From Nocardiopsis sp. TSRI0078 (lineage in GTDB: Bacteria > Actinomycetota > Actinomycetes > Streptosporangiales > Streptosporangiaceae), in NCBI RefSeq assembly GCF_001905145.1, contig NZ_LWLB01000033.1, forward strand, positions 409,248 through 473,247: 64,000 nt of DNA, read 5' to 3'. The first letter of the stretch is position 1; the number at the start of each line of letters is the position of its first letter. Under the pieces are notes generated by a model, which did no database searches, was not told the DNA's origin, and saw only the letters and a list, made by a program, of their open reading frames with translations. Position numbers and translations under genes: made by a program. Below, piece by piece: positions 8,910-17,621 of the stretch.

Positions 8910-9231
8910 TTCGGGACCTCGGTCACGGGGCTTTCCGCGCCCGGCCTCCCGGGGCCGGGAGCCCGCGGCGGACCGCGGCCGGGCACCCGTGGAGTCCGGG
9001 CTGGTGTGCGACCACGGCCCGTTCGTGCGCGGGGGAGGCGGTCGTCCGCCGCGGGGCTTCGTTCCGGCCCTCCTCGCGGCCGCTGTTCCTGGGACGCACC
9101 GTCCCGGTCCCCGTGGGGCGGCTCGCCGTTGGAGTCCCCGCCCCGCACCGCCGGGGCGGCCCGCCTCCACCGGTTCCACCGATCTCCTCGGGCGGGCCGC
9201 CCCCACAGGTGTCCGGTCCGACGGGGCCGTC
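8910..9231. other. Intergenic stretch, no gene seen
   Basis: About 320 bp between the start of the class IV aminotransferase gene and the stop of the MurG-like gene, both on the minus strand. Open frames here are GC-driven shadows without a ribosome site or recognisable motif. The only structure is a short palindrome, CTCCCGG/CCGGGAG, at 8946-8961. Confidence 0.5.
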
Positions 9232-10407
9232 CTAGCCCCGGGCGGCCGCCAGCACCACGTCGACCAGGCGGGCGGCGGCGTCGGGCCGCCCGTGCTCACG
9301 GGCCCGCTCCGCGATCCCGGCACGCCGCTGCGGGTCGTCCAGCAGCGGCTCCACCGCCTTCTGGAGGTCCTCCGCCGTGACCTCGTCCAACAGGGCCACC
9401 GCGGCGCCCGACTCCTGGAGGTGGCGGGCGTTGTGCCGCTGCTCGTCGCCCGCGGAGGAGGCGAGCGGAACCAGCACGGCGGCCTTGCCCAGCGCGGTCA
9501 GCTCCGCGATCGTCCCGGCCCCGCTGCGGGAGACCACCACATCCGCCAGGGCCAGCACGTCGGGCAGCTCCGGGCCGACGAAGTCCGTCAGGTGGTACCG
9601 CCCGGCGAGGTCGGGCGGAAGGCCGGCCGCGCCGCGGCGCAGCCCCTCCAGGTTCGCCGCCCCGCACTGGTGGACCACGTTCGCGCGCGTGAGCAGCCAC
9701 GGCAGGACGGCGCGGACCGTGTCGTTGATCTGCGCCGACCCCTGCGCCCCGCCCGTGACGTAGACGGTGGGGAGCGCGGGGTCGTGCCCCTCGAACCCGA
9801 GTTCCCCGGCGGCGAGGTCGGCCTGTCCGGACAGCACCTCCGGGCGCACCGGGTTGCCGGTCACGGCGGCGCGGGCGCGCGCGGAGCCCGGGAGCAGTTC
9901 GATCGTGGACGGGGAGGACACGGCGACACGGGCCGACACACGGGCGAGGACCTTGTTGGCCAGGCCCAGGCGGACCGTCTGTTCGTGCACCACGAGCGGA
10001 CGGCGGCACAGCTTCGCGGCCAGGCCCACGGGCACCGCCACGTAGCCGCCGGTGGCCAGCACCGCGTCGGGCGCGAAGCCGGCGACCAGGCGCCGGGCCT
10101 GCGCGATCCCCCGGGGCACGTTGGCCATGTCCCTGATGTTGGCCGCGGAGAGGAGCTTGAGCGGGTTCTTCGAGCGGCGGATCTTGCCGGTCGCGACCGG
10201 CTCGAAGGCGATCCCCTCGGCCGCCGCGACCCGGGACTCCAGACTGTCCGCCGTACCCACCCACAGCACGTCCAGGCTGCGGCCGACGGCCTCCAGCCGG
10301 TCCCGCAGCGCGCGGACGGAGGTGAGGGCGGGATAGGTGTGTCCGCCCGTTCCCCCTCCGGTCACGATCAGACGGATATCCCGCAGGGGGAGGTCGTCGC
10401 TGCTCAC
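9232..10407 (-). CDS. MurG-like UDP-GlcNAc glycosyltransferase
   Basis: 391-aa GT-B glycosyltransferase of the MurG family, which adds GlcNAc to lipid I at the inner membrane face. The N-terminal loop G-G-G-T-G-G-H-T-Y-P-A, the central G-G-Y-V-A-V-P-V and V-V-H-E-Q segments, and the donor-site S-R-S-G-A-G-T-I-A-E match MurG. The usual E-Q-N after the histidine reads E-Q-T here. GTG 10407 is chosen because the fold begins about 10 residues later. No ftsW, murC or ftsQ is nearby, so this is probably a paralogue. A role in a secondary or alternative lipid-linked sugar step is possible. Confidence 0.8.
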   Translation of the reverse strand: MSSDDLPLRDIRLIVTGGGTGGHTYPALTSVRALRDRLEAVGRSLDVLWVGTADSLESRVAAAEGIAFEPVATGKIRRSKNPLKLLSAANIRDMANVPRGIAQARRLVAGFAPDAVLATGGYVAVPVGLAAKLCRRPLVVHEQTVRLGLANKVLARVSARVAVSSPSTIELLPGSARARAAVTGNPVRPEVLSGQADLAAGELGFEGHDPALPTVYVTGGAQGSAQINDTVRAVLPWLLTRANVVHQCGAANLEGLRRGAAGLPPDLAGRYHLTDFVGPELPDVLALADVVVSRSGAGTIAELTALGKAAVLVPLASSAGDEQRHNARHLQESGAAVALLDEVTAEDLQKAVEPLLDDPQRRAGIAERAREHGRPDAAARLVDVVLAAARG

Positions 10408-10658
10408 ATGGTTCCCATCTGGTCGCCCCGAGGCGGGGCAGAGCGAGGATATGGCAAGGAGAGGGGCACATGCGGGCGATGCGGTGCCCGGGACGTGCCC
10501 CACAACACCGTAGCCCTCGGCGGACCCGTCGCAGAACACGAGTTCCCGTGCCGTCCTGGTGGACGGAGGCGGAGTGCGCGACCGCCCGTGGTTCGCCTGA
10601 TGCGCGCCGGAGCGGTCGTCACGGACAATCAGGGCTCCCCTACGGAAAGGAGCCGACG

Positions 10659-11327
10659 ATGCGATCCTCCCTCGCACCCGTCCTCGCCGCGCTGACCCTG
10701 GCCTTCGCGGTCATGGCCCCGGCGACCGCCCACGCCCAGGAGCGCGACCCCGTCCTCTTCGTGCACGGCTACGGCGGGAGCGGGGACAACTGGGACCCGA
10801 TGATCGCCGACCTCACCGACCACGGATGGGACGGCGACCGGCTGTACACCATCAGCTACGACTACGACGCCTCCAACGAGGTGACCGCCCGGCTGATCGG
10901 ACAGGAGGTCGACAGGATCCTCGACGAGACCGGACACGACGCGGTGGACCTGGTCACCCACTCCATGGGCGGGCTGTCCTCCCGCTGGTACCTGAGGTTC
11001 CTCGGCGGGCACGAGGACGTCGACGACTGGGTCTCGCTCGCCGGGCCCAACGAGGGCTCCCTCGTGCGGCTGCCGTGCGTGGAGACCTCCCCGTCGTGTC
11101 AGGAGGTGGTCGTGGGGTCGGAGTTCCTGGAGGAGCTCAACTCCGGCGACCCGACCCCCGGGGACGTCACGTACACGACCTTCCGGTCGTTGTGCGACCT
11201 CATCGTCCGGCCCTCCACCAGCGTCACCCTTCCCGGGGCCGACAACCACCGGGTCGGCTGCGTCGGACACGTCTCGTTCCTCACCGACCCCGAGGTGTCC
11301 GAGGGCGTGCGCGACACGCTGTCCTGA
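10659..11327 (+). CDS. Secreted triacylglycerol lipase/esterase (alpha/beta hydrolase)
   Basis: 222-aa exported hydrolase. The signal peptide spans about residues 1-27, ending A-T-A-H-A. The oxyanion-loop motif is V-H-G-Y-G-G and the nucleophile elbow T-H-S102-M-G-G, matching class 2-type bacterial lipases. The catalytic His is probably in the late G-H-V-S segment. Four Cys in the mature part could form two disulfides, as expected for a secreted enzyme. The ATG follows an AAAGGA site. It is a single gene, divergent from the MurG-like gene and convergent with the GntR regulator. Confidence 0.88.
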   Translation: MRSSLAPVLAALTLAFAVMAPATAHAQERDPVLFVHGYGGSGDNWDPMIADLTDHGWDGDRLYTISYDYDASNEVTARLIGQEVDRILDETGHDAVDLVTHSMGGLSSRWYLRFLGGHEDVDDWVSLAGPNEGSLVRLPCVETSPSCQEVVVGSEFLEELNSGDPTPGDVTYTTFRSLCDLIVRPSTSVTLPGADNHRVGCVGHVSFLTDPEVSEGVRDTLS

Positions 11328-11395
11328 CACCTCTCGGCGCACGTCCCCTCAACCCGGAGCGGCGTCGCGGGCGGGCCTGGCGGCGCTCGCCGCCG

Positions 11396-12103
11396 TCAGG
11401 CCCGATCCTCCATGGCGGTGAAGGCGGTGACCAGCTGGTCCTCGGAGGCGTCCAGGTAGGTCGTCAGCTCCTCCGCCGCGCCCCGCGCGTCACCCGAGGC
11501 CAGCAGCGTGTGGATCCTGCGGTTCCAGTCCAGGTACGGGGCGTGGAACTCCCGGGGAGCGTCCATCACGTGGAACACGAGCCGCGTCTCGGCCAGCACC
11601 TGGCTCATGAACCCGTTCACCCGCGCGCTCTCCGCGAGCCCGGCGACGGCCTGGTGGAAGCGCATGTTGGCGGTACCCATCCGCCACCAGTCCTCCCGCT
11701 CCCGCGCGGCCTCGCCCTCGTCCACGGCCGCGCCCACCTGGCGCACCGCCTCCTCGGAGGGGGCCGCCGCCCCGCGCAGCGCGGGGAGCTCCAGGATCCT
11801 GCGGGCCTTGAACAGGTCGCGGACGTCATCGCTGGTCGGCAGGCCGACGAACACACCCCGGTGCATCTGGTGCACCAGCAGCCGCTCGCGCACCAGCAGC
11901 CGGAACGCCTCGCGCAGGGTGTTGCGGGAGACCCCGAACTCCTCGCACAGGCGCTCCTCCGACAATCGCTGCCCCGGCGGGTACACCCCGTCGATGAGGG
12001 ACTCGCGCAGCAGCTCGGCGACCCGTTCCGCCTGGGTCGGCAGCGGGGGGAGGAGGCGCGTACGGCCGGTGGGCCGGTCGGCGCGGGCGTCCGTGGCCGT
12101 CAC
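11396..12103 (-). CDS. GntR/FCD-family transcriptional regulator
   Basis: 235-aa regulator with an N-terminal winged helix (Y-P-P-G-Q-R-L-S-E then C-E-E-F-G-V-S-R-N-T-L-R-E-A-F) and a C-terminal all-helical FCD ligand domain (F-H-Q-A-V-A, then R-I-H-T-L-L-A-S-G-D). GTG 12103 is preferred over ATG 12139 because AAGGAG stands six bases before it. It is divergent from the NRAMP-pxp operon, so a local regulator sensing 5-oxoproline or a related acid is likely. The palindromes at 12311-12347 are the natural operator candidates. Confidence 0.88.
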   Translation of the reverse strand: MTATDARADRPTGRTRLLPPLPTQAERVAELLRESLIDGVYPPGQRLSEERLCEEFGVSRNTLREAFRLLVRERLLVHQMHRGVFVGLPTSDDVRDLFKARRILELPALRGAAAPSEEAVRQVGAAVDEGEAAREREDWWRMGTANMRFHQAVAGLAESARVNGFMSQVLAETRLVFHVMDAPREFHAPYLDWNRRIHTLLASGDARGAAEELTTYLDASEDQLVTAFTAMEDRA

Positions 12104-12310
12104 AGGTTCTCCTTCGGGGCCGGCGTCGGTCCTTTCCATTGTCGCCGACGCGGCGCACTCCCGGGGGGCCAGGGCTCCGGAGAGGTCGGTTCATCTGATG
12201 GGCGGATCCTCCCAACGGGCTTTCCGGAGGGGTCTCTGAGGCGGGTGAGGCAGGTGTGGACTCCCCTGGCGCAGGTGACCTGGCGTTTTGTCGGCCCACT
12301 CTTTACCTAC

Positions 12311-12347
12311 ATCGTTGTATTGAAGTATCGTTCAACAATCCAACGAT
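12311..12347. promoter_or_regulatory. AT-rich palindromes, candidate GntR operator/promoter
   Basis: In the gap between the divergent GntR and NRAMP-like genes is an AT-rich island carrying two inverted repeats: ATCGTTG (12311-12317) with CAACGAT (12341-12347), and TTGAA (12320-12324) with TTCAA (12331-12335). Such T-G-rich palindromes are usual for FCD-type GntR proteins. The island is strikingly less GC-rich than its surroundings. Confidence 0.5.
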
Positions 12348-12401
12348 GGCGCGGCCGGTCATCGCGCCACCGCCCCCTTTCCGCACCCCCTGGAGAACCC
12401 C

Positions 12402-13652
12402 ATGGGCGACACGCCCCCCGCACCTTCCGAAGTGCGTCCCCGTGCCGGGCGGATCGCACTGAGCAGCAGCCTGCTCGGCGCGATGTTCCTCATGGCGACC
12501 AGTGCCATCGGTCCCGGCTTCATCACCCAGACCACCACCTTCACCGCCCAGCTCGGCGCGACCTTCGCGTTCGCGATCCTCGTCTCGGTCCTGGTCGACA
12601 TCGCCGTCCAGCTGAACATCTGGCGGATCATCGGGATCGCCGACATGCGCGCCCAGGACCTGGCCAACAAGGTCGTTCCCGGCGCGGGCTACCTGCTGGC
12701 CGTCCTGATCGTCTTCGGCGGCCTGGTCTTCAACGTCGGCAACCTCGCGGGCACGGGCCTCGGCCTGGACGCGATGGTCGGGTTCGACCCCAGGTTCGGC
12801 GCCGTCCTCTCCGCTCTCCTCGCCGTCCTCATCCTCGGTGTCAGGAGGCTGGGCGTGGCCCTCGACCGCATCCTGATCGTGCTCGGCCTGGCCATGATCT
12901 GCCTGACCGTGTACGTCGCCCTCGTGTCCCGGCCCCCGGTCGGCGACGCCCTGAGGCAGGCCGTCCTGCCCGAGCAGCTGGGCGCGGACGTCTTCCTCGC
13001 CACGGTCACCATCATCGGCGGCACGGTCGGCGGCTACATCACCTACGCGGGCGTGCACCGCCTCGTCGAGTCGGGCCAGGGCGGCCGCGACAACGTCCGG
13101 GCCATCACGCAGACCTCCGTCACCGGCATCGTCGTCACCGGGATCATGCGCGTGGTCCTGTTCCTGGCCATCCTCGGCGTCGTCACCGGCGGAGCCGACA
13201 TCCTGGCGGCCGCCAACCCCTCCGCCGAGGCCTTCCGCCAGGCCGCGGGCGAGGCCGGGATGCGCCTGTTCGGCATGATCATGTGGGCCGCGGCGGTCAG
13301 CTCCGTCATCGGCGCCTCCTACACCTCGGTCTCCTTCGTCACGAGTTTCCACCCGTGGCTGGAGAGGCGCCGCGGCGTCCTGGTCACCGTGTTCATCGGC
13401 GTCTCGCTGGGGATCCTGCTGCTGTCCGGGCAGGCCCCGAACACGCTGCTGATCCTGGCCGGTGCGCTGAACGGCGTGATCCTGCCGGTCGGCCTCGGCG
13501 TCATGCTGTGGGTCGCGGCCCGCCGCTCCGGCGACCTGCTGGGCGGCTACCGCTACCCGCGTCGGCTCATCATCGTCGGCGTCGCCGCCTGGGCGCTCAC
13601 CGCCTACATGGCGGTCAACTCGCTGGGCGGTATCGCCGCCCTCTGGCAGTAG
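12402..13652 (+). CDS. NRAMP-like permease of the 5-oxoproline operon
   Basis: 416-aa integral membrane protein with about 11 helices and NRAMP-type layout. The helix 1 metal motif D-P-G-N is absent (the segment reads A-I-G-P-G-F-I-T-Q-T-T-T-F), and so is the helix 6 M-P-H motif (G-G-T-V-G-G-Y-I-T-Y-A-G). A divalent-metal role is therefore unlikely. It is the first gene of the pxp operon, so uptake of 5-oxoproline or a related amide or acid is a better guess (inference). The AT-rich palindromes lie about 60-90 bp upstream of the ATG. Confidence 0.8.
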   Translation: MGDTPPAPSEVRPRAGRIALSSSLLGAMFLMATSAIGPGFITQTTTFTAQLGATFAFAILVSVLVDIAVQLNIWRIIGIADMRAQDLANKVVPGAGYLLAVLIVFGGLVFNVGNLAGTGLGLDAMVGFDPRFGAVLSALLAVLILGVRRLGVALDRILIVLGLAMICLTVYVALVSRPPVGDALRQAVLPEQLGADVFLATVTIIGGTVGGYITYAGVHRLVESGQGGRDNVRAITQTSVTGIVVTGIMRVVLFLAILGVVTGGADILAAANPSAEAFRQAAGEAGMRLFGMIMWAAAVSSVIGASYTSVSFVTSFHPWLERRRGVLVTVFIGVSLGILLLSGQAPNTLLILAGALNGVILPVGLGVMLWVAARRSGDLLGGYRYPRRLIIVGVAAWALTAYMAVNSLGGIAALWQ

Positions 13653-13723
13653 GAGCCGAAGGGCGCGGGCCGTGCCGGTCCGCCGCCGGAGCGGCCGCGC
13701 CCCGCACCCGACCGTCCCCCCCG

Positions 13724-13751
13724 CCCCGCCCGGTCCACGGGCCGGGCGGGG
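13724..13751 (+). terminator. Intra-operon hairpin between permease and pxpA
   Basis: A 10-bp all-GC stem (13724-13733 with 13742-13751) and 8-nt loop, in the 145-bp gap between the permease and pxpA. No T-run follows, so it may act as a partial terminator or mRNA stabiliser that sets different levels of permease and enzyme. Confidence 0.5.
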
Positions 13752-13797
13752 TAGGAACCCCGTGAGGGACCAGAAGAAGAACGAGGGAGCACCGACG

Positions 13798-14565
13798 TTG
13801 CGCATCGACCTCAACTCCGACCTCGGCGAGGGCTTCGGCCGCTGGGAGCTCGGTGACGACCGGGCCCTGCTGTCCATCGTCACCAGCGCCAACGTCGCCT
13901 GCGGATTCCACGCCGGCGACCCGTCCGTGCTGCGCCGCACCACACGCGAGGCCGCGGCCGGGGGCGTGGCCGTCGGTGCGCACGTGGGCTACCGCGACCT
14001 GGCCGGCTTCGGCCGCCGCTTCGTCGACGTGCCGCCCGACGAACTGACCGACGAGGTCCTCTACCAGCTCGGCGCCCTGTCCGCGTTCACCCGCCTGGCC
14101 GGGGACCGCATCCGCTACGTCAAGCCGCACGGCGCGCTCTACAACGCGATCGTGCGCCACGAGAAGCAGGCCGCCGCGGTCGTCGCGGCCGTGCGGGCCT
14201 TCGACCCCGGCCTCCCCGTGCTCGGCCTGCCCGGCTCCGAGTTCCTGCGCCTGGCGGAGGAGGCCGGACTACCCACCCACCAAGAGGCGTTCGCCGACCG
14301 TGCCTACACCCCGGAGGGCGAACTGGTGCCCCGGCGCGAGCCCGGCGCCGTGCTGCACGATCCGGAGGAGATCGCCGAACGCTGCCTGCGCATCGCCCGC
14401 GGCGAGCCGGTCGAGGCGGTCGACGGCACCCGGATCCGTGTCGAGGCCGACTCCCTGTGCGTGCACGGCGACAGCCCCGGAGCGGTGGACATCGCCCGGG
14501 CCGTGGCCGGGAGGCTGCGCGCCGAGGGTGTCACCGTCGCACCCTTCACGGGGGAGGGCGCGTGA
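13798..14565 (+). CDS. pxpA: 5-oxoprolinase subunit PxpA (LamB/YcsF family)
   Basis: 255-aa PxpA, which with PxpB and PxpC hydrolyses 5-oxoproline to glutamate using ATP in the cytoplasm. The N-terminus I-D-L-N-S-D-L-G-E-G-F-G, then A-C-G-F-H-A-G-D and V-K-P-H-G-A-L-Y-N, are hallmark motifs of this TIM-barrel family. TTG 13798 is chosen: GAGGGAG lies 8 nt upstream and the family starts at this point. The GTG at 13762 would add an unconserved polar tail. Length matches the family. Confidence 0.93.
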   Translation: MRIDLNSDLGEGFGRWELGDDRALLSIVTSANVACGFHAGDPSVLRRTTREAAAGGVAVGAHVGYRDLAGFGRRFVDVPPDELTDEVLYQLGALSAFTRLAGDRIRYVKPHGALYNAIVRHEKQAAAVVAAVRAFDPGLPVLGLPGSEFLRLAEEAGLPTHQEAFADRAYTPEGELVPRREPGAVLHDPEEIAERCLRIARGEPVEAVDGTRIRVEADSLCVHGDSPGAVDIARAVAGRLRAEGVTVAPFTGEGA

Positions 14566-14626
14566 TCCCCGCAGGCACCAGGTCCGCCCGCTCCGCCCCG
14601 TACCGCGACCACGCCGAGGAGTCCCC

Positions 14627-15244
14627 GTGCGTTTCCTGAGGTGCGCCGACACCGGTGTGCTCGTGGAGGTCGCCGACCTGGCCGAGGTGATCGCGCTGCG
14701 CGCCGCCCTGGAGGCGAACCCCGTCCCCGGCGTCGCCGACGTCGTCCCGGCCGCCCGCACACTGCTGCTGCGCGTCGAGCCCGGCACCGACCCGGACGCG
14801 GTCGCCGAGGCCGTCACCGGACTCCCGCTCGAACCCGGGGCCGACCAGGGTCCCGGCGAGACCGTCACCATCCCGGTGTCCTACGACGGTGAGGACCTGG
14901 ACGACGTCGCCGAGCTGACCGGCCTGACCAGGCGCGGGGTGGTCGAGGCGCACACCGGCGCCGTCTGGACCGTCGCGTTCTGCGGTTTCGCGCCCGGGTT
15001 CGGCTACATGGTCGGCGACGACCCGCGCCTGCACGTGCCCCGGCGCGGAGAGGCGCGCACCCGCGTGCCCGCGGGGTCGGTGGCGCTGGCCGGGGAGTTC
15101 ACGGGGGTGTACCCGCGCAGCTCGCCCGGGGGCTGGCAGCTGCTCGGCCGCACCGACGCCAGGATCTGGGACCTGGACCGCGAGCCGCCCGGCCTGCTCA
15201 GACCCGGTGTCCGTGTGCGCTTCACCGAGGCGGAGGCATCATGA
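14627..15244 (+). CDS. pxpB: 5-oxoprolinase subunit PxpB (KipI family)
   Basis: 205-aa allophanate-hydrolase subunit 1/KipI-type protein. Typical C-terminal motifs are F-A-P-G-F-G-Y, P-A-G-S-V-A-L-A-G and Y-P-R-S-S-P-G-G-W-Q-L-L-G-R-T. It pairs with PxpC to form the ATP-dependent part of 5-oxoprolinase. The GTG at 14627 follows GAGGA. Its stop overlaps the pxpC start in ATGA. Confidence 0.93.
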   Translation: MRFLRCADTGVLVEVADLAEVIALRAALEANPVPGVADVVPAARTLLLRVEPGTDPDAVAEAVTGLPLEPGADQGPGETVTIPVSYDGEDLDDVAELTGLTRRGVVEAHTGAVWTVAFCGFAPGFGYMVGDDPRLHVPRRGEARTRVPAGSVALAGEFTGVYPRSSPGGWQLLGRTDARIWDLDREPPGLLRPGVRVRFTEAEAS

Positions 15245-16110
15245 GCGGTGTCCGGACCCGCGCCCTGGAGGTCCTGGCCGCCGGACCCATGACCACGGTC
15301 CAGGACACGGGCCGGTTCGGCCACGCCGGCCTGGGCGTGGGCCGCTCCGGTGCCGCCGACGCCGCCTCCCACGCCCTGGCCAATCGGCTGCTCGCCAACC
15401 CCCGGGACGCCGCCACCCTGGAGACCACCCTGGGCGGACTGCGCGTGCGCGCCCGCGGCCCGGTGACGGTCGCCGTCACCGGCGCGGAGGCACCCCTGCG
15501 GGTGGACGGGCGCGGCGCGGCCGCCAACACGGTGCTGCACCTGCCCGACGGCGCGGAGCTGGCCATGGGCGTGCCCGAGCGGGGGCTGCGCTCCTACCTG
15601 GGGGTGCGCGGCGGGGTGGACGTCCCGCCGGTCCTGGGCTCGCGCAGTACCGACGTCCTGGCCGGCCTGGGCCCCGACCTCCCCGTGCCCGGGGCGCTGC
15701 TCCCGGTCGGACCCGCGCCCGCCGCGCCGCCGAACACGGACCACGCCCCCACCGCGCCCGTCGGCGGACCCGAGGCGGTCCTGCGGGTCGTCCTGGGCCC
15801 GCGCGACGACTGGTTCACCGAGAGGGCCGTCGACACGCTGCTGTCGGGCCGGTACGAGGTGACCCCCCGCAGCGACAGGGTCGGCGCCCGCCTGTCCGGC
15901 CCCGTCCTGGAACGCGCCCGCACGGGCGAACTCCCCAGCGAGGGCATGGTCGCGGGATCGGTCCAGGTCCCGCCCGGCGGTGAACCGGTGCTGTTCCTGG
16001 CCGACCACCCCGTGACCGGCGGCTACCCGGTGGTGGCCGTCGTGTGCTCGGAGGACCTGCCCGGGGCGGCCCAGGCGCGTCCGGGCACCCGCGTCCGCTT
16101 CACCCTCTGA
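15241..16110 (+). CDS. pxpC: 5-oxoprolinase subunit PxpC (KipA/biotin-dependent carboxyltransferase-like family)
   Basis: 289-aa partner of PxpB. The start T-T-V-Q-D-T-G-R-F-G-H-A-G-L-G-V and the later S-D-R-V-G-A-R-L-S-G-P are standard family motifs, as is S-E-G-M-V-A-G-S-V-Q-V-P-P-G-G-E-P near the end. It is translationally coupled to pxpB. In other bacteria the same fold occurs as allophanate hydrolase subunit 2. The presence of pxpA beside it favours 5-oxoprolinase. Confidence 0.93.
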   Translation: MSGVRTRALEVLAAGPMTTVQDTGRFGHAGLGVGRSGAADAASHALANRLLANPRDAATLETTLGGLRVRARGPVTVAVTGAEAPLRVDGRGAAANTVLHLPDGAELAMGVPERGLRSYLGVRGGVDVPPVLGSRSTDVLAGLGPDLPVPGALLPVGPAPAAPPNTDHAPTAPVGGPEAVLRVVLGPRDDWFTERAVDTLLSGRYEVTPRSDRVGARLSGPVLERARTGELPSEGMVAGSVQVPPGGEPVLFLADHPVTGGYPVVAVVCSEDLPGAAQARPGTRVRFTL

Positions 16111-16174
16111 CGGTCCGGGCGGCCCCGGACCGGACCCCGAACCAGACCCCGCAAGGAACGAAGGGCAGGAAACG

Positions 16175-16957
16175 ATGACCCCGCCGGCCGACCTCTCCCC
16201 GGCCCGCGCCCGCGCGCTGTTCCGCGACGGGCTGCGGGTCCCCACCTCCGGATACAGCGCGGGATACGCGCAGGCCAACCTCATCGCCCTCCCCCGCGAG
16301 GCGGCCTTCGACCTCCTGCTGTTCGCCCAGCGCAACCCCAAGCCCTGCCCGGTCCTGGACGTCACCGAGCCGGGGGAGACCAGCGCCTCGGTCTTCGACG
16401 GCGACCTGCGCACGGACCTGCCCGCCTACCGGGTCTACCGCGACGGCGAGCTGGTGGAGGAGCGCACCGACGTCACCGACCTGTGGCGGGAGGACCTGGT
16501 GGCCTTCCTCATCGGGTGCAGCTTCACGTTCGAGGCGCCGCTGCTGGAGGCCGGTGTCCCGGTCCGCCACATCGAGACGGGCGGCAACGTCGCCATGTAC
16601 ACCACCAACCGGATGTGCCGTCCGGCGGGTCGGTTCCGCGGCCCGCTGGTGGTGTCCATGCGGCCGGTCCCCGCCGACCGGGTGGCCGACGCGGTGCGCG
16701 TCACCTCGCGCTACCCGGCGGTCCACGGCGCCCCGGTGCACGTGGGCGACCCCGCCGCGCTGGGCATCGAGGACCTGGGCAGGCCCGACTACGGCGACCC
16801 GGTGGAGGTGCGCCCCGGGGAGATCCCGCTCTTCTGGGCGTGCGGGGTCACCCCGCAGGCCGCCGTGGCCGCCTCCGCGCCGGAGTTCGCCATCGGCCAC
16901 GCCCCCGGCCACATGGCCGTCACCGACGTACGCGACTCCTCCTACCAGGTGCCCTGA
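16175..16957 (+). CDS. Putative hydro-lyase (DUF1445/YcsI, D-glutamate cyclase-related)
   Basis: 260-aa protein of the DUF1445 family, which includes a mammalian D-glutamate cyclase interconverting D-glutamate and 5-oxo-D-proline. Recognisable stretches are G-Y-A-Q-A-N-L, F-L-I-G-C-S-F-T-F-E and the H-A-P-G-H-M end motif. It is the last gene of the oxoproline operon, 64 bp after pxpC with a GGCAGGA site. Together with PxpABC it would return cyclised glutamate of either configuration to metabolism (inference from family and context). Confidence 0.85.
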   Translation: MTPPADLSPARARALFRDGLRVPTSGYSAGYAQANLIALPREAAFDLLLFAQRNPKPCPVLDVTEPGETSASVFDGDLRTDLPAYRVYRDGELVEERTDVTDLWREDLVAFLIGCSFTFEAPLLEAGVPVRHIETGGNVAMYTTNRMCRPAGRFRGPLVVSMRPVPADRVADAVRVTSRYPAVHGAPVHVGDPAALGIEDLGRPDYGDPVEVRPGEIPLFWACGVTPQAAVAASAPEFAIGHAPGHMAVTDVRDSSYQVP

Positions 16958-17032
16958 CGGGTTTGCGGCCGGGCCGCCGGGGTAGCCGCGGTGCTGAGGA
17001 CATGTCGGACCGCAACCTGAGGGGGACGCACA

Positions 17033-17527
17033 GTGGATGCCCGTGAGCAGTTCATCTCCTGGCTCAACGACGCCTATGCGATGGAAAAGTCGCTGGAGGA
17101 GACCCTGGAGCGCCACGCCAAGGACGCGGAGGGCGAGCCTGAGGTTCACGCGCGCATCACCCGCCACATCGACGAGACGCGTAGCCAGGCGGAGACGGTC
17201 AAGGGGTGCATCGAGTCCCTGGGCGGCAGCGTCTCGAAGGTCAAGAGCGCGCTGTCCGGGATGATGGGCGCCGCGCAGGGCATGGCGAACAAGCCCGCGG
17301 GCGACACGATGGTCAAGAACGCCCTCGCCGACTACGCGGCCGAGCACTTCGAGATCGCCTCGTACCGCGCGCTGATCGAGTCCGCCCACGCGCTGGGCGA
17401 GGAGCAGATCGCGCTCAAGCTGACCTCCATCCTGCACCAGGAGGAGGACATGGCCCGCTTCCTGGAGGAGAAGCTCCCGGACGCGGTGCGCGGAGCGCTC
17501 GCCTCCGCCCAGTCCTCCCAGAGGTAG
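17033..17527 (+). CDS. DUF892 (YciE/YciF-like) ferritin-fold protein
   Basis: 164-aa helical protein resembling DUF892 ferritin-like stress proteins: repeated long helices, an H-I-D-E-T-R pattern, Y-A-A-E-H-F-E-I-A-S-Y-R-A-L and a late L-H-Q-E-E-D. These Glu/His positions could form a di-metal site. DUF892 members are often induced by stress. The GTG at 17033 follows a GAGGGGG site. Single gene, ended by the hairpin at 17571-17603. Confidence 0.8.
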   Translation: MDAREQFISWLNDAYAMEKSLEETLERHAKDAEGEPEVHARITRHIDETRSQAETVKGCIESLGGSVSKVKSALSGMMGAAQGMANKPAGDTMVKNALADYAAEHFEIASYRALIESAHALGEEQIALKLTSILHQEEDMARFLEEKLPDAVRGALASAQSSQR

Positions 17528-17570
17528 CGGCACGGCGGGAGGAGCCGCCGCATCCGCCACACCGTGTCCG

Positions 17571-17603
17571 AACGCCCCGGCAGGCCGCGCCCGCCGGGGC
17601 GTT
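17571..17603. terminator. Bidirectional terminator hairpin
   Basis: An 11-bp perfect stem (17571-17581 with 17593-17603) and 11-nt loop between the converging DUF892 and VWA genes. The A-A and T-T ends of the stem give the short A/T edge expected on both strands. Confidence 0.6.
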
Positions 17604-17621
17604 CGTGCGCCGCGGCCCGGT

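Noticed and set aside
5714..9235. A 1173-codon plus-strand open frame across crtY and the MMPL region.
   Set aside because: Out-of-frame shadow of crtY, the pseudogenes and antisense of the aminotransferase; no start site or motif.
12402..13652. Calling the permease a manganese/iron NRAMP transporter.
   Set aside because: Both metal-binding motifs of NRAMP are missing and the context is 5-oxoproline metabolism.
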